The translations under genes were made by a program, and so were the position numbers. Below are positions 37,870-45,539 of a DNA stretch of 64,000 bases, one piece after another. The notes under the pieces were generated by a model. The model was not told the origin of the DNA, searched no databases, and was given only the letters and a program-made list of their open reading frames with translations. Source of the DNA: Pseudomonas sp. AB6 (lineage in GTDB: Bacteria; Pseudomonadota; Gammaproteobacteria; Pseudomonadales; Pseudomonadaceae). Each line of letters starts with the position of its first letter. Positions within the stretch are counted from its first letter, which is position 1. The stretch is taken from NCBI RefSeq assembly GCF_034314105.1, contig NZ_JAVIWJ010000001.1, forward strand, positions 2,501-66,500, given 5' to 3'.

Positions 37870-38140
37870 GGTGATCACCGTTGCCCGCAAAGGCTCGGCA
37901 GATAGCCCCATTATTGACGCCGTGCCAGCGGGTCAATTCATCTATGGAATCGACAAGAGAGGACGTCACTACTGCGTCGGCACTTCGCATGATAATGCGG
38001 CCGCACTCGGCGTCGTCCTCCGTCAAGAATGGCCCCATTAGAGCCTTCGGCGCTCGCGGATGAGTGATGAAAAATAGCTCGATAACTTTCTTCGGGCCGA
38101 ACGAGTCCGCCGACGCTGATGCGTCTTTTTGAATCTTCAT
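37862..38140 (-). CDS. Protein of unknown function in the replication operon
   Basis: 92 residues, MKIQKDASASADSFGPKKVI at the start. It overlaps the primase start by eight bases and lies two bases from the upstream gene. Mixed composition; not recognised. Confidence 0.6.
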   Translation of the reverse strand: MKIQKDASASADSFGPKKVIELFFITHPRAPKALMGPFLTEDDAECGRIIMRSADAVVTSSLVDSIDELTRWHGVNNGAICRAFAGNGDHHD

Positions 38141-38142
38141 GG

Positions 38143-38394
38143 TTAGACCCTCAGGTCGATGTTATCGAGGCGCTCGTTAAAGCTCTTGATGTCAGATTCA
38201 AGAAGGCTTTGATAATCACCAGCCAGGTATTGAAGGGCACCGGCCAAGCATTCAGCGTGGTGGTGATGACCAGCCTTAAGTGTGGTGCTGATCGCCCAGC
38301 TCAAAGAGTCAAACCAGTCCAGATATTCCTTGGCAACCTTGAGTTGATCGAGAGCTTCGTTGGCAACGTTGGTGACTTCTGTAGAGGTAATCAT
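38143..38394 (-). CDS. Small helical protein, replication operon
   Basis: 83 residues, mostly helical, with KAGHHHHAECLAGALQYLAG in the middle; the four adjacent His could bind metal. It overlaps the upstream gene by four bases. Unknown function. Confidence 0.6.
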   Translation of the reverse strand: MITSTEVTNVANEALDQLKVAKEYLDWFDSLSWAISTTLKAGHHHHAECLAGALQYLAGDYQSLLESDIKSFNERLDNIDLRV

Positions 38395-38627
38395 TTCCGC
38401 ACCTCCGATTCAGCCTTGCCGCAAAGGTCAAACCCCGCGTCACGAACCAAGGCGGCGATAGAGCTCACCGCGCAGGTCAAGCCATACGCCTGGGAGTCAC
38501 TGAGGCCATGTTCGCTACCGTCAAGGCCTAGCAGATTGGCAAGCGTTTCGAGCGCCAAGCCGGCAGTGGCCAAGCGGTTGCCGTGGTCATCGGCAGCGTG
38601 GGCGAGTGTTCCGAGTTGGAAAGTCAT
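38391..38627 (-). CDS. Small helical protein, replication operon
   Basis: 78 residues from the ATG at 38627 (MTFQLGTLAHAADDHGNRLA), chosen because a long 5' extension of the frame is noncoding in character and the ATG overlaps the upstream stop by four bases. Helical and Ala/Leu-rich with two Cys at the end. Unknown function. Confidence 0.6.
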   Translation of the reverse strand: MTFQLGTLAHAADDHGNRLATAGLALETLANLLGLDGSEHGLSDSQAYGLTCAVSSIAALVRDAGFDLCGKAESEVRK

Positions 38628-38800
38628 TTCGCCACCGCCTGAGCTTCGAGGCTGCGTGCGGTTTGCATGTGGGCGTTGTAACGTTTTAGACGAACTGAGA
38701 GGCTGGAGTTTGCGTGAAGTGCGGCCAAAGCCATTGCGCGGTGGGCACCGGCTTTGCCGATGAGAACAGACGGATCTTGGATAGGTGTGGAGAACTGCAT
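38624..38800 (-). CDS. Small protein, first gene of the replication operon
   Basis: 58 residues from the ATG at 38800, nine bases after AGGAG. The frame is open further upstream but overlaps the hairpin leader. MQFSTPIQDPSVLIGKAGAH then a basic helix (SLSVRLKRYNAHMQTARSLE). Too short for the usual ORF cut-off; supported by its start site and the ATGA coupling to the next gene. Confidence 0.55.
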   Translation of the reverse strand: MQFSTPIQDPSVLIGKAGAHRAMALAALHANSSLSVRLKRYNAHMQTARSLEAQAVAK

Positions 38801-39081
38801 TGGTGACGCTCCTGGAGTTGAGGAACCGCCACCGTTTGCGACCAAGCAAGCTAAGGTGGCGGCTGTACGTAGGTTGGTCGACCGGTACTCTAGGAAACCG
38901 GCACACCCGAAGGTGTCCTGCGCACAGCCACCATAATTCGAAATTACGGGCACAAAAAAAGCGCCTGTTTTTGGAACTTGGACGCTGTTGCGTCTAGAGA
39001 TAGTCCGGCGACCAAACCGGGTCGCTGAATTTGCAGCGACGGCAGAACGATACAGCTGGAGATGTGAATAGACAAGGGCTT
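38801..39081 (-). ncRNA. Hairpin leader of the replication operon (module C)
   Basis: Between alpA and the replication operon. On the minus strand ggtggctgtgcgcaggacacc and caccttcgggtgtgccggtt share boxes with modules A and B. The hairpin gcgacc-aaaccg-ggtcgc (39010-39027) and a further cgctg/cagcg pair follow. Its place, between the regulator and the replication genes, is like that of the P4 immunity RNA, by analogy only. Confidence 0.45.
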
Positions 39082-39348
39082 TCATGCAGCACCACGCATT
39101 GCCATACGCTGACGAACCCAAGTTTGTACTTCGCCAAGAATCCAGCCAACCGGCGCGCCCCTCGACTTGCTATCGCTCAGTGGCACTGGTTTGGGGAATG
39201 TCGGATCGTCCTTAAGACGCTTGTAGACGGTGGGCCGCTTGATGCCGGTAATGGCCTCAAGTTCGTCCATGCGAATGATGGTGGTGGAGGGGTCGTAAGT
39301 AGAGCGCACGTCAGCGCTGACCGGTGTTACTGGGGTAATGTTGCTCAT
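39082..39348 (-). CDS. AlpA-family regulator
   Basis: 88 residues from the ATG at 39348 (AGGAAACAG upstream). IIRMDELEAITGIKRPTVYK, then a FPKPVPLSDSKSRGAPVGW stretch and EVQTWVRQRMA are the classic AlpA/Prophage CP4-57 regulator pattern. AlpA proteins activate or excise P4-like and PICI-like elements. It is located between the integrase side and the replication operon, as in many satellites. Confidence 0.88.
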   Translation of the reverse strand: MSNITPVTPVSADVRSTYDPSTTIIRMDELEAITGIKRPTVYKRLKDDPTFPKPVPLSDSKSRGAPVGWILGEVQTWVRQRMAMRGAA

Positions 39349-39508
39349 ATCTGTTTCCTGATGTGGATGAAGACAGAAACAGGTTGGCAGTTGGCGACGG
39401 GTGGTAATCAACCCTGCTTGGGTGTGCAGTGCCTGGCACACGAGGGAGAGCTAGAGTGCCCGCCCAGATCGTCCGGTCGGGTGAGCACCATAGTCGAAAC
39501 CCCCGGTT

Positions 39509-40246
39509 TCACTCGTCTCCTCGGGTGAGCACCTTGCGGTTTCTCAGGTGTGCAGTCCTTAAGTTGAAGGGCCGTAGGATGATGTCAACCGCCTCTGACA
39601 TGCGACCAGATGCACCCTTGGTCGTTAGAAACTTGAGGATGTCTTCCTTTGATGGCGCGGTGCTAATGTCGTCCTCGTCGTAGGTTGCCCAGAAGTGCTT
39701 GATGGTCTCCTGTACCAGATCTAAACCTTCTGACGAGTGACCGTATGGAGGCAAGGCAAGCGGAGCCGGTTGTGGTACGGCCGGTTCGATCGCCCTAGCG
39801 ATGGTTTGCACTGCTATGGTTTTGGTGACGGGCTTCGGTGGCCTTGTAACCTGCACCTTCTCGCTTTCGATCCATGCCACTAATGAGGCGCGGGTGATGA
39901 TTGTGTCGGGCAAGCTAATTTCAACCTCGCGTTCAGCGGGGCGCGCAACTCTTAGAATTCTCTCCATTGTCGGGTTTCCGTTCCAGTCGTTAGTTTCGAC
40001 ATAGATGTGGCCCATGCACACAACTGGAGAAATCAAACCTTGCCTAATAGCGGAGACAATGCCTAGGGCGTGCCCGTGTGCGTTTTTCCAGCGGGGTACA
40101 TTTTGCCGTTTTGCTCTGTCCAGGGTGTCGTAGTCGAACGGATCAATCATTGCGAGTAGTAGTGCAGCCTGTTCTACGCTGAATTCCATTACTGACTTCC
40201 AGTGTCCCAGGTCTGGCAGGTCGTCAAAGTCGTCAAAGCTCTGCAT
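39509..40246 (-). CDS. Protein of unknown function next to the integrase
   Basis: 245 residues from the ATG at 40246, nine bases after AGGAG; a longer frame enters the integrase gene. The N-terminal ~110 residues (ALLLAMIDPFDYDTLDRAKR, GHALGIVSAIRQGLISPVVC) look globular, followed by a Pro-rich linker and a C-terminal helical domain (SKEDILKFLTTKGASGRMSE). It resembles a Pseudomonas island family of unknown role. Two bases after the integrase stop. Confidence 0.65.
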   Translation of the reverse strand: MQSFDDFDDLPDLGHWKSVMEFSVEQAALLLAMIDPFDYDTLDRAKRQNVPRWKNAHGHALGIVSAIRQGLISPVVCMGHIYVETNDWNGNPTMERILRVARPAEREVEISLPDTIITRASLVAWIESEKVQVTRPPKPVTKTIAVQTIARAIEPAVPQPAPLALPPYGHSSEGLDLVQETIKHFWATYDEDDISTAPSKEDILKFLTTKGASGRMSEAVDIILRPFNLRTAHLRNRKVLTRGDE

Positions 40247-40248
40247 GT

Positions 40249-41493
40249 TTAAGCGCTCCTGATTGCTATTACATTGCCCGCTGCTAACTTGTCCAAGTAG
40301 TCGGCGTACCACTGCATCATGCTTTTACGTTGTTCTAAATATTGAGCCTTGTTGTATATCCCGCGAACACCTTGGGGCTTGTGGCTTAGCTGCGCCTCGA
40401 TGTGGTCGGCGATGAATCCGTGTTCGTTGAGAGTGGTACTCGCTATGTGCCGGAATCCGTGGCCAGTCTGGCGTCCTTCGTAGCCGATCCTGCGCAGCGC
40501 CATCAGGAACACGGTATCGCTACGTGGCTTGGTTCGATCACTCCGTCCGGGGAAGAGCAGTGGATACGCTCCGGTGATCGGGTACAGTTCCTTGAGCAGC
40601 TCGATAGCCTGACGACAGAGCGGTACCAGGTGTTCACGACCCTTCTTACGGCCTTTACGCTCGACAGGGATTGTCCAGAGCTTTTTGGCCAGGTCGAACT
40701 CAGACCAATGCGCTTCACGCAGCTCGCTAGGACGCACTGCCAACAGCGTGAGGAGACGTAAGCCCAACTGCACATCCTTAGCGTGCGGGTACAACTGAAT
40801 GGCGCGCAGAAGGGCGGGCAGCTCCTCGGCTGAAACATGAGCGTAGTTTTCGGCTTTGCCGGTAGATAGGAACTTGTGGACGCCTTCTAGGGGATTATTT
40901 ACGGCGCGGCCAGTAACTCGGGCCAGATCGTAAACGTCCTTGCAGTAGGCGCGTACCCGGCTCATCTGCTCCAAGATGCCTTGCTGCTCCAGTCCACGTA
41001 ACAATTCCATCCACTCCATTGAGGAAATGTTGTTGTACGAGCGCTTTCCGAAAGTAGGGAACACATGACGCTCCAGTGCGCCGATGATTCGCTTGGCTGT
41101 GCCTGCATCCCAGTTGGCAAGCCGTGACGAGTACCATTCCCGCGCCATGATCTCGAACGTATCGTTGGCAGCCTCAATCTCAGCAGCCTTGCGCGCCTGT
41201 TTGGTAACTATCGGGTTATTGCCCTGGGCGGCGTCAGAACGCAGCTCCTCAGACTTGATTCGAGCCTGAGCGCCCAAATACTGACCTTCGCCGGTTCCAT
41301 ATCCGCCCACGCCCAGCCAGGACCATTTGCCGTCTAGCTTCTTGTAGCGCAGCTCCCACGACTTGCTCCCATTGGGTTTGACCCTGAAATACAGGCCGGA
41401 ACCATCGATTTCGCGGTAGGCGGTGGCTTCGGGTTCGAGGCTGGACAGGGTGGTGTCCGCCATCGGCCGACGCTTGATATCTGAGCGCTTCAT
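40249..41493 (-). CDS. Tyrosine integrase, P4-type
   Basis: 414 residues. An N-terminal arm-binding domain (DGSGLYFRVKPNGSKSWELR) precedes the catalytic domain with Arg254 (VRPSELR), Lys near 280-284, His345-x-x-Arg348 (HGFRH), His371 and the nucleophile Tyr380 (GIYNKAQY). Next to tRNA-Met and transcribed away from it, as usual for P4-type elements. All catalytic residues are present, so integration and excision should still be possible. Confidence 0.93.
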   Translation of the reverse strand: MKRSDIKRRPMADTTLSSLEPEATAYREIDGSGLYFRVKPNGSKSWELRYKKLDGKWSWLGVGGYGTGEGQYLGAQARIKSEELRSDAAQGNNPIVTKQARKAAEIEAANDTFEIMAREWYSSRLANWDAGTAKRIIGALERHVFPTFGKRSYNNISSMEWMELLRGLEQQGILEQMSRVRAYCKDVYDLARVTGRAVNNPLEGVHKFLSTGKAENYAHVSAEELPALLRAIQLYPHAKDVQLGLRLLTLLAVRPSELREAHWSEFDLAKKLWTIPVERKGRKKGREHLVPLCRQAIELLKELYPITGAYPLLFPGRSDRTKPRSDTVFLMALRRIGYEGRQTGHGFRHIASTTLNEHGFIADHIEAQLSHKPQGVRGIYNKAQYLEQRKSMMQWYADYLDKLAAGNVIAIRSA

Positions 41494-41525
41494 CCCTTGT
41501 ATGCCTCCAGTTCAATTATTTTGAA

Positions 41526-41544
41526 AGCATACACGTAGGCATAC
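41526..41544. repeat. Paired gcatac boxes, right end of island
   Basis: agcatac (41526-41532) and aggcatac (41537-41544) with the gcatac cores 12 bases apart, followed by aag, like the pair at 24952-24972. They lie just upstream of the integrase gene. Confidence 0.5.
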
Positions 41545-41596
41545 AAGGTTGGTAGAGATAGGGGTAGATAGGGATAAACAGCCAGAAACAAGAAAA

Positions 41597-41666
41597 CCCG
41601 CACTAGGCGGGCTTCTTGAGGTGGTTTATAGACTGCTGTAGACATCTGTAAACCGGTACTTGGTGG
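41597..41666. repeat. Right attachment-site repeat (attR, tRNA side)
   Basis: Identical over 70 bases to 24815-24884. Its last bases (41661-41666, tggtgg) are the 3' end of the intact tRNA-Met, whose gene continues to 41737. It includes a terminator-like hairpin for the tRNA (cccgc-actag-gcggg). Confidence 0.9.
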
Positions 41667-41737
41667 CTACACAGGGACTTGAACCCCGGACCCCAGCATT
41701 ATGAATGCTATGCTCTAACCAACTGAGCTATGTAGCC
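41661..41737 (-). tRNA. tRNA-Met (CAT)
   Basis: 77 bases including an encoded CCA. The minus-strand sequence ggctacatagctcagttggt begins it; the anticodon loop is cttcata-type with CAT, and the T-arm is ggttcaagtcc. The acceptor stem ggctaca/tgtagcc pairs fully. It reads as elongator tRNA-Met. Its 3' end is the target of the island. Confidence 0.95.
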
Positions 41738-41893
41738 AAGTGGCGCGCATTATTCGCGGATACGGGAAATGTGTCAAGCGTTGTTCTTGAGAATTTATCC
41801 GTGCGATCAAGCGGTTAGCCCTCGATACGGTCAGACCCGACATTTCCCCAAGCGCTCAGCGAGCAATCCCGTAACCTCTATCCATTCAATGCT

Positions 41894-43666
41894 TTAAAAC
41901 TGCTCAGCGGTTAACCCGTATAACGACTCGCTTCCGGCACGGATGCTGTGTTCCAGGCTGATTATTCGTGGGAGCATCCGGCTAAAGTAAAAATGGGCGG
42001 TGGCGATTTTTGCGCCGTAGAAGGCCACATCTTCAGCTCTTTTGCCCTCGGCGACGTGAGACATGCGTGCCCACAGGTAGGCGTAGGCGACGTAGCCGAA
42101 CAGGTGCAGATACTCGACCGAGGCGGCGCCGATTTCGTTGCGGTTGCTGTCGGCCTGTTCTTGTACCCAGTCGCTCAGGTTTTCCAAGCGCTGCACCGCG
42201 TCGAGCAATGGCGCCGAGTAGGTCACTCCCGGCTGGTCCGCGAAGGTTCGAATTTCGGCGGTGAACTGACGCAGCGCGACGCCCTTGTCCATCACCACTT
42301 TGCGTCCGATCAGGTCCAGTGCCTGGATGCCATTGGTGCCTTCGTAGATCTGCGCAATGCGTACGTCGCGTACCAGTTGTTCCTGGCCCCATTCGCGAAT
42401 GTAGCCGTGGCCGCCCAGCACTTGCTGGCCGTTGATGCAGCTCTCCAACCCAGTATCGGTGAAAAATGCTTTGGCGACCGGGGTTAGCAGGGCGACCAAC
42501 GATTGAGCGTCTTGCCGCTCTTGAGCATCGTCAGAGAACTTCGCAAGGTCCAGTTGTTGCCCAACGTAGCTGGCAAATGCGCGGCCGCCTTCGGTCATGG
42601 ACTTCATGCTGAGCAGCATGCGACGCACGTCGGGGTGGACGATGATCGGGTCGGCGATTTTGTCCTTGGCCACGGCGCCGGTTGGCGCGCGACTTTGGAT
42701 GCGTTCGCGGGCGTAGGCGACGGCGCTTTGGTAGGAGGCTTGGGCGCAACCGATGCCCTGAATCCCGATGGACAAGCGTTCGTAATTCATCATGGTGAAC
42801 ATCGCCGCCAGGCCTTTATGCGCCTCCCCGATCAACCAGCCGCTGGCGCCGTCAAAGTTCATCACACAAGTGGCCGAGGCCTTGATGCCCATCTTGTGTT
42901 CAATCGAACCACAGGTCACCGCGTTGGGCTCCGCCAGTGAGCCGTCAGCGTTGACCCGTATTTTTGGCACCAGAAACAGTGAAATTCCTTTAGGGCCAGC
43001 CGGCGCGTCGGGCAATTTGGCCAACACCAAATGGATGATGTTCTCCGTAAGATCCTGCTCGCCACCAGTAATGAATATCTTGCTGCCGCTGATACTGAAA
43101 CTGCCATCGGACTGGGGTTCTGCGCGGCTACGGATGATGCCCAGGTCGGTGCCAGCATGGGCTTCGGTCAAGCACATGGACCCAGCCCAGCGGCCTTGGT
43201 ACATCGGTGGCAAGTACAGGCTTTTCAGAGCTTCGCTGGCGTGGGCGTCAATGGCCAGGCACGCGCCGGAACTGAGAGCCGAGTACAGCGCGAAACTGGA
43301 GTTCGCGCCGTAGAGCATTTCTTCAAATTGCACGGCGAGCATTTTCGGCATGCCCATGCCGCCGAACTGATCGTTGCCGGACAGGCCGACCCAGCCACCT
43401 TCTATATAGGTGGCGTAGGCCTGCTTAAAGCCTGTGGGCGTGCTGACTTGGCCTGTGTGCCATTGCGCACCTTCTTCGTCACCGCTGCGGTTCAGTGGGG
43501 CGATCAGCTGTCCAGTGACTTTGGCCGCTTCTTCAAGAATGGCGTCTGCGGTGGCGGCGTCGACGATTTCGGCCAAGGCGGGCAAGCGTGCCCACAGCGC
43601 CGGGGCGTCAAATACTTCGTGCAGAACAAAGCGCATGTCCCGCACGGGAGCGTTGAATTCAGGCAT
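41894..43666 (-). CDS. Acyl-CoA dehydrogenase with C-terminal extension (DmdC-like)
   Basis: 590 residues from the ATG at 43666 (MPEFNAPVRDMRFVLHEVFD); the frame is open to 44023 but that part overlaps the synthetase gene. The flavin/substrate motifs SMCLTEAHAGTDLGIIRSRA and YIREWGQEQLVRDVRIAQIYEGTNGI are intact, with the catalytic Glu in YEGTNG. The length and C-terminal domain match the ~600-residue group that includes 3-methylthiopropionyl-CoA dehydrogenase. The substrate cannot be fixed. Downstream of an acyl-CoA synthetase, 22 bases apart. Confidence 0.85.
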   Translation of the reverse strand: MPEFNAPVRDMRFVLHEVFDAPALWARLPALAEIVDAATADAILEEAAKVTGQLIAPLNRSGDEEGAQWHTGQVSTPTGFKQAYATYIEGGWVGLSGNDQFGGMGMPKMLAVQFEEMLYGANSSFALYSALSSGACLAIDAHASEALKSLYLPPMYQGRWAGSMCLTEAHAGTDLGIIRSRAEPQSDGSFSISGSKIFITGGEQDLTENIIHLVLAKLPDAPAGPKGISLFLVPKIRVNADGSLAEPNAVTCGSIEHKMGIKASATCVMNFDGASGWLIGEAHKGLAAMFTMMNYERLSIGIQGIGCAQASYQSAVAYARERIQSRAPTGAVAKDKIADPIIVHPDVRRMLLSMKSMTEGGRAFASYVGQQLDLAKFSDDAQERQDAQSLVALLTPVAKAFFTDTGLESCINGQQVLGGHGYIREWGQEQLVRDVRIAQIYEGTNGIQALDLIGRKVVMDKGVALRQFTAEIRTFADQPGVTYSAPLLDAVQRLENLSDWVQEQADSNRNEIGAASVEYLHLFGYVAYAYLWARMSHVAEGKRAEDVAFYGAKIATAHFYFSRMLPRIISLEHSIRAGSESLYGLTAEQF

Positions 43667-43688
43667 CAGGTGAACCTCGTTTAAACAG

Positions 43689-45311
43689 TTAAAGGTTCTT
43701 GGCTGTTTCGCGCAGCACGAACTTTTGAATTTTGCCGGTGGAGGTTTTCGGCAACAGGCTGAACACCACCGTGCGCGGTACCTTGAAGCCCGCCAAGTGT
43801 TCGCGGCAGAAGCTGATGATATCGGCTTCGCGAACGTGCCCGTGATCCGCTTTGAGGGTAACAAACGCGCAGGGCGTTTCGCCCCATTTCTCGTCGGGGC
43901 GGGCAACCACAGCGGCTTCGAGTACTGCTGGGTGGCGATACAGCACGCCTTCGAGTTCGATGGTGGAGATGTTTTCGCCGCCGGAAATGATGATGTCTTT
44001 GAGCCGGTCCTTGATCTCGACATAACCGTCGGGGTGACACACAGCCAGGTCGCCGGTGTGAAACCAGTCGCCTTCGAACGCTTCGGCGGTGGCGCTCGGG
44101 TTCTTCAAGTAGCCCTTCATGATCGTATTGCCACGCATGAATATTTCGCCGATGGTCTCGCCGTCGCGCGGGGTGGGCTCCAGGGTTTTCGGATCGGCGA
44201 CCATCAGCCCTTCCAGGGTCGAGTAGCGCACGCCCTGGCGAGATTTGACTTGAGCGCGCTCATCCAGCGACAACTCATCCCATTCGCTGTGCCAAGCACA
44301 AATCGTGACCGGGCCGTAGCTCTCGGTGAGGCCATACACGTGGGTAACTTTGATGCCCATTTCTTCTACTGCGCCAATCACTTTGGCGGGCGGCGCTGCG
44401 CCCGCGACCATGGCGTTCACCGGGTGATCGATGGCTGCTTTGGCTGAATCCGGCATGTTGATCAACGCGTTCAGTACGATAGGCGCGCCACAGAAGTGGG
44501 TGATCTGGTGTTCGTGAATCAGGGTAAGGATTTTCTGTGGATCTACGCGGCGCAAAAACACATGCACGCCAGCCATGGCGGTAATCGTCCACGGGTAGCA
44601 CCAGCCGTTGCAGTGAAACATCGGCAACGTCCAGAGGAAAATCGGGTGATTGCCCATGCTCCAGGTCATTTGGTTGCCCAACGAACTCAAGTAAGCGCCG
44701 CGATGGTGGTAAACCACGCCCTTAGGGTTGCCGGTAGTGCCAGAGGTGTAGCTCAACGAAATCGCTTGCCACTCATCCGCAGGCCACTGCCAATCAAAGT
44801 GTGGATCGCCTTCCGCCAGTAACGCCTCGTAATCCAGCGTGCTGACGGCTTGACCTTCGCCGTACTCGGGGTCATCCACGTCAATTACCAGTGGCGGATG
44901 TTCCAGCATGCTGAGCGCAGTGCGGACGACGTCATAAAATTCGCGGTCAGTGATCAACACTTTGGCTTCGCCATGCCCCAGCATAAAGGCAATTGCCTCG
45001 GCATCCAGGCGCACGTTGAGCGGATTTAATACGGCACCGATCATTGGTACTGCAAAGTGTGCTTCGAGCATCGCCGGGATATTGGGCAACATTAGCGCTA
45101 CGGTATCGTTCTTACCGATGCCTCGACCTTGCAGGGCTGAGGCCAGGCGTCGGCAGCGGGCATAGGTTTGCGCCCAGGTGCGACGGATCGAACCATGGAT
45201 AACGGCAGGGTAGTTAGGGTAAACGTAAGCAGTGCGCTCAATGAAGCTGAGCGGAGACAACGCGATATGATTGACCGCCGCAGGGGCAAGCCCTTGCTCG
45301 AAGATCGACAT
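43689..45311 (-). CDS. Acyl-CoA synthetase (AMP-forming)
   Basis: 540 residues. Signature AMP-binding loop SYTSGTTGNPKG (about 187-198), GLTESYG, GDWFHTGDLA, DRLKDIIISGGENIS and the C-terminal catalytic Lys in PKTSTGKIQK. It activates a carboxylic acid to its CoA thioester; the downstream acyl-CoA dehydrogenase should use the product. Medium-chain or methylthiopropionate substrates are both possible. Divergent from the histidine kinase gene. Confidence 0.9.
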   Translation of the reverse strand: MSIFEQGLAPAAVNHIALSPLSFIERTAYVYPNYPAVIHGSIRRTWAQTYARCRRLASALQGRGIGKNDTVALMLPNIPAMLEAHFAVPMIGAVLNPLNVRLDAEAIAFMLGHGEAKVLITDREFYDVVRTALSMLEHPPLVIDVDDPEYGEGQAVSTLDYEALLAEGDPHFDWQWPADEWQAISLSYTSGTTGNPKGVVYHHRGAYLSSLGNQMTWSMGNHPIFLWTLPMFHCNGWCYPWTITAMAGVHVFLRRVDPQKILTLIHEHQITHFCGAPIVLNALINMPDSAKAAIDHPVNAMVAGAAPPAKVIGAVEEMGIKVTHVYGLTESYGPVTICAWHSEWDELSLDERAQVKSRQGVRYSTLEGLMVADPKTLEPTPRDGETIGEIFMRGNTIMKGYLKNPSATAEAFEGDWFHTGDLAVCHPDGYVEIKDRLKDIIISGGENISTIELEGVLYRHPAVLEAAVVARPDEKWGETPCAFVTLKADHGHVREADIISFCREHLAGFKVPRTVVFSLLPKTSTGKIQKFVLRETAKNL

Positions 45312-45440
45312 GTAGAGGTACTCGGTTGGCTGATTGTTAGCTCTATCGCTGACCCTACAGGCATTGCCATATGGGGTAGCTTTAAGTCCGGCGTGTTTTA
45401 TATATCAATCACGGGCAAGTATGGAAGTAATACCTTAATC

Positions 45441-45460
45441 ATATAGTAGATATACTATAT
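45441..45460. promoter_or_regulatory. Perfect palindrome in the divergent promoter
   Basis: atatagta-gata-tactatat, an 8-bp inverted repeat with a 4-base spacer, between the synthetase gene and the kinase gene. A candidate operator, for instance for the LuxR-type response regulator encoded nearby. Confidence 0.5.
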
Positions 45461-45539
45461 ATATCGTTCGCTACCGTTTGGCTGACTTCGCATCGAATGA
45501 GGTAGCCCCCCGCGTACTCATTTCACGACAGGGCATCTG

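Larger units (their letters stand above)
24815..41666. mobile_element. Integrative island in tRNA-Met, phage-satellite-like
   Basis: About 16.8 kb bounded by the 70-bp direct repeat. The tyrosine integrase lies next to the tRNA, then an AlpA-type regulator, a Toprim primase-like and a RepA-like ATPase gene in one operon, and a small-terminase-like gene. There are no genes for capsid, tail, portal, lysis or large terminase. This content fits a phage satellite (PICI- or P4-like) or a small integrative plasmid better than a prophage. A MobV relaxase remnant near the left end suggests a mosaic history. Confidence 0.85.

Noticed and set aside
24815..41666. Complete prophage
   Set aside because: No capsid, portal, tail, lysis or large terminase genes are visible; the length is also too short.
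41894..44023. A 709-codon frame starting inside the synthetase gene
   Set aside because: The first ~120 codons overlap the coding region of the synthetase; the acyl-CoA dehydrogenase family starts at MPEFNAPVRD (43666).
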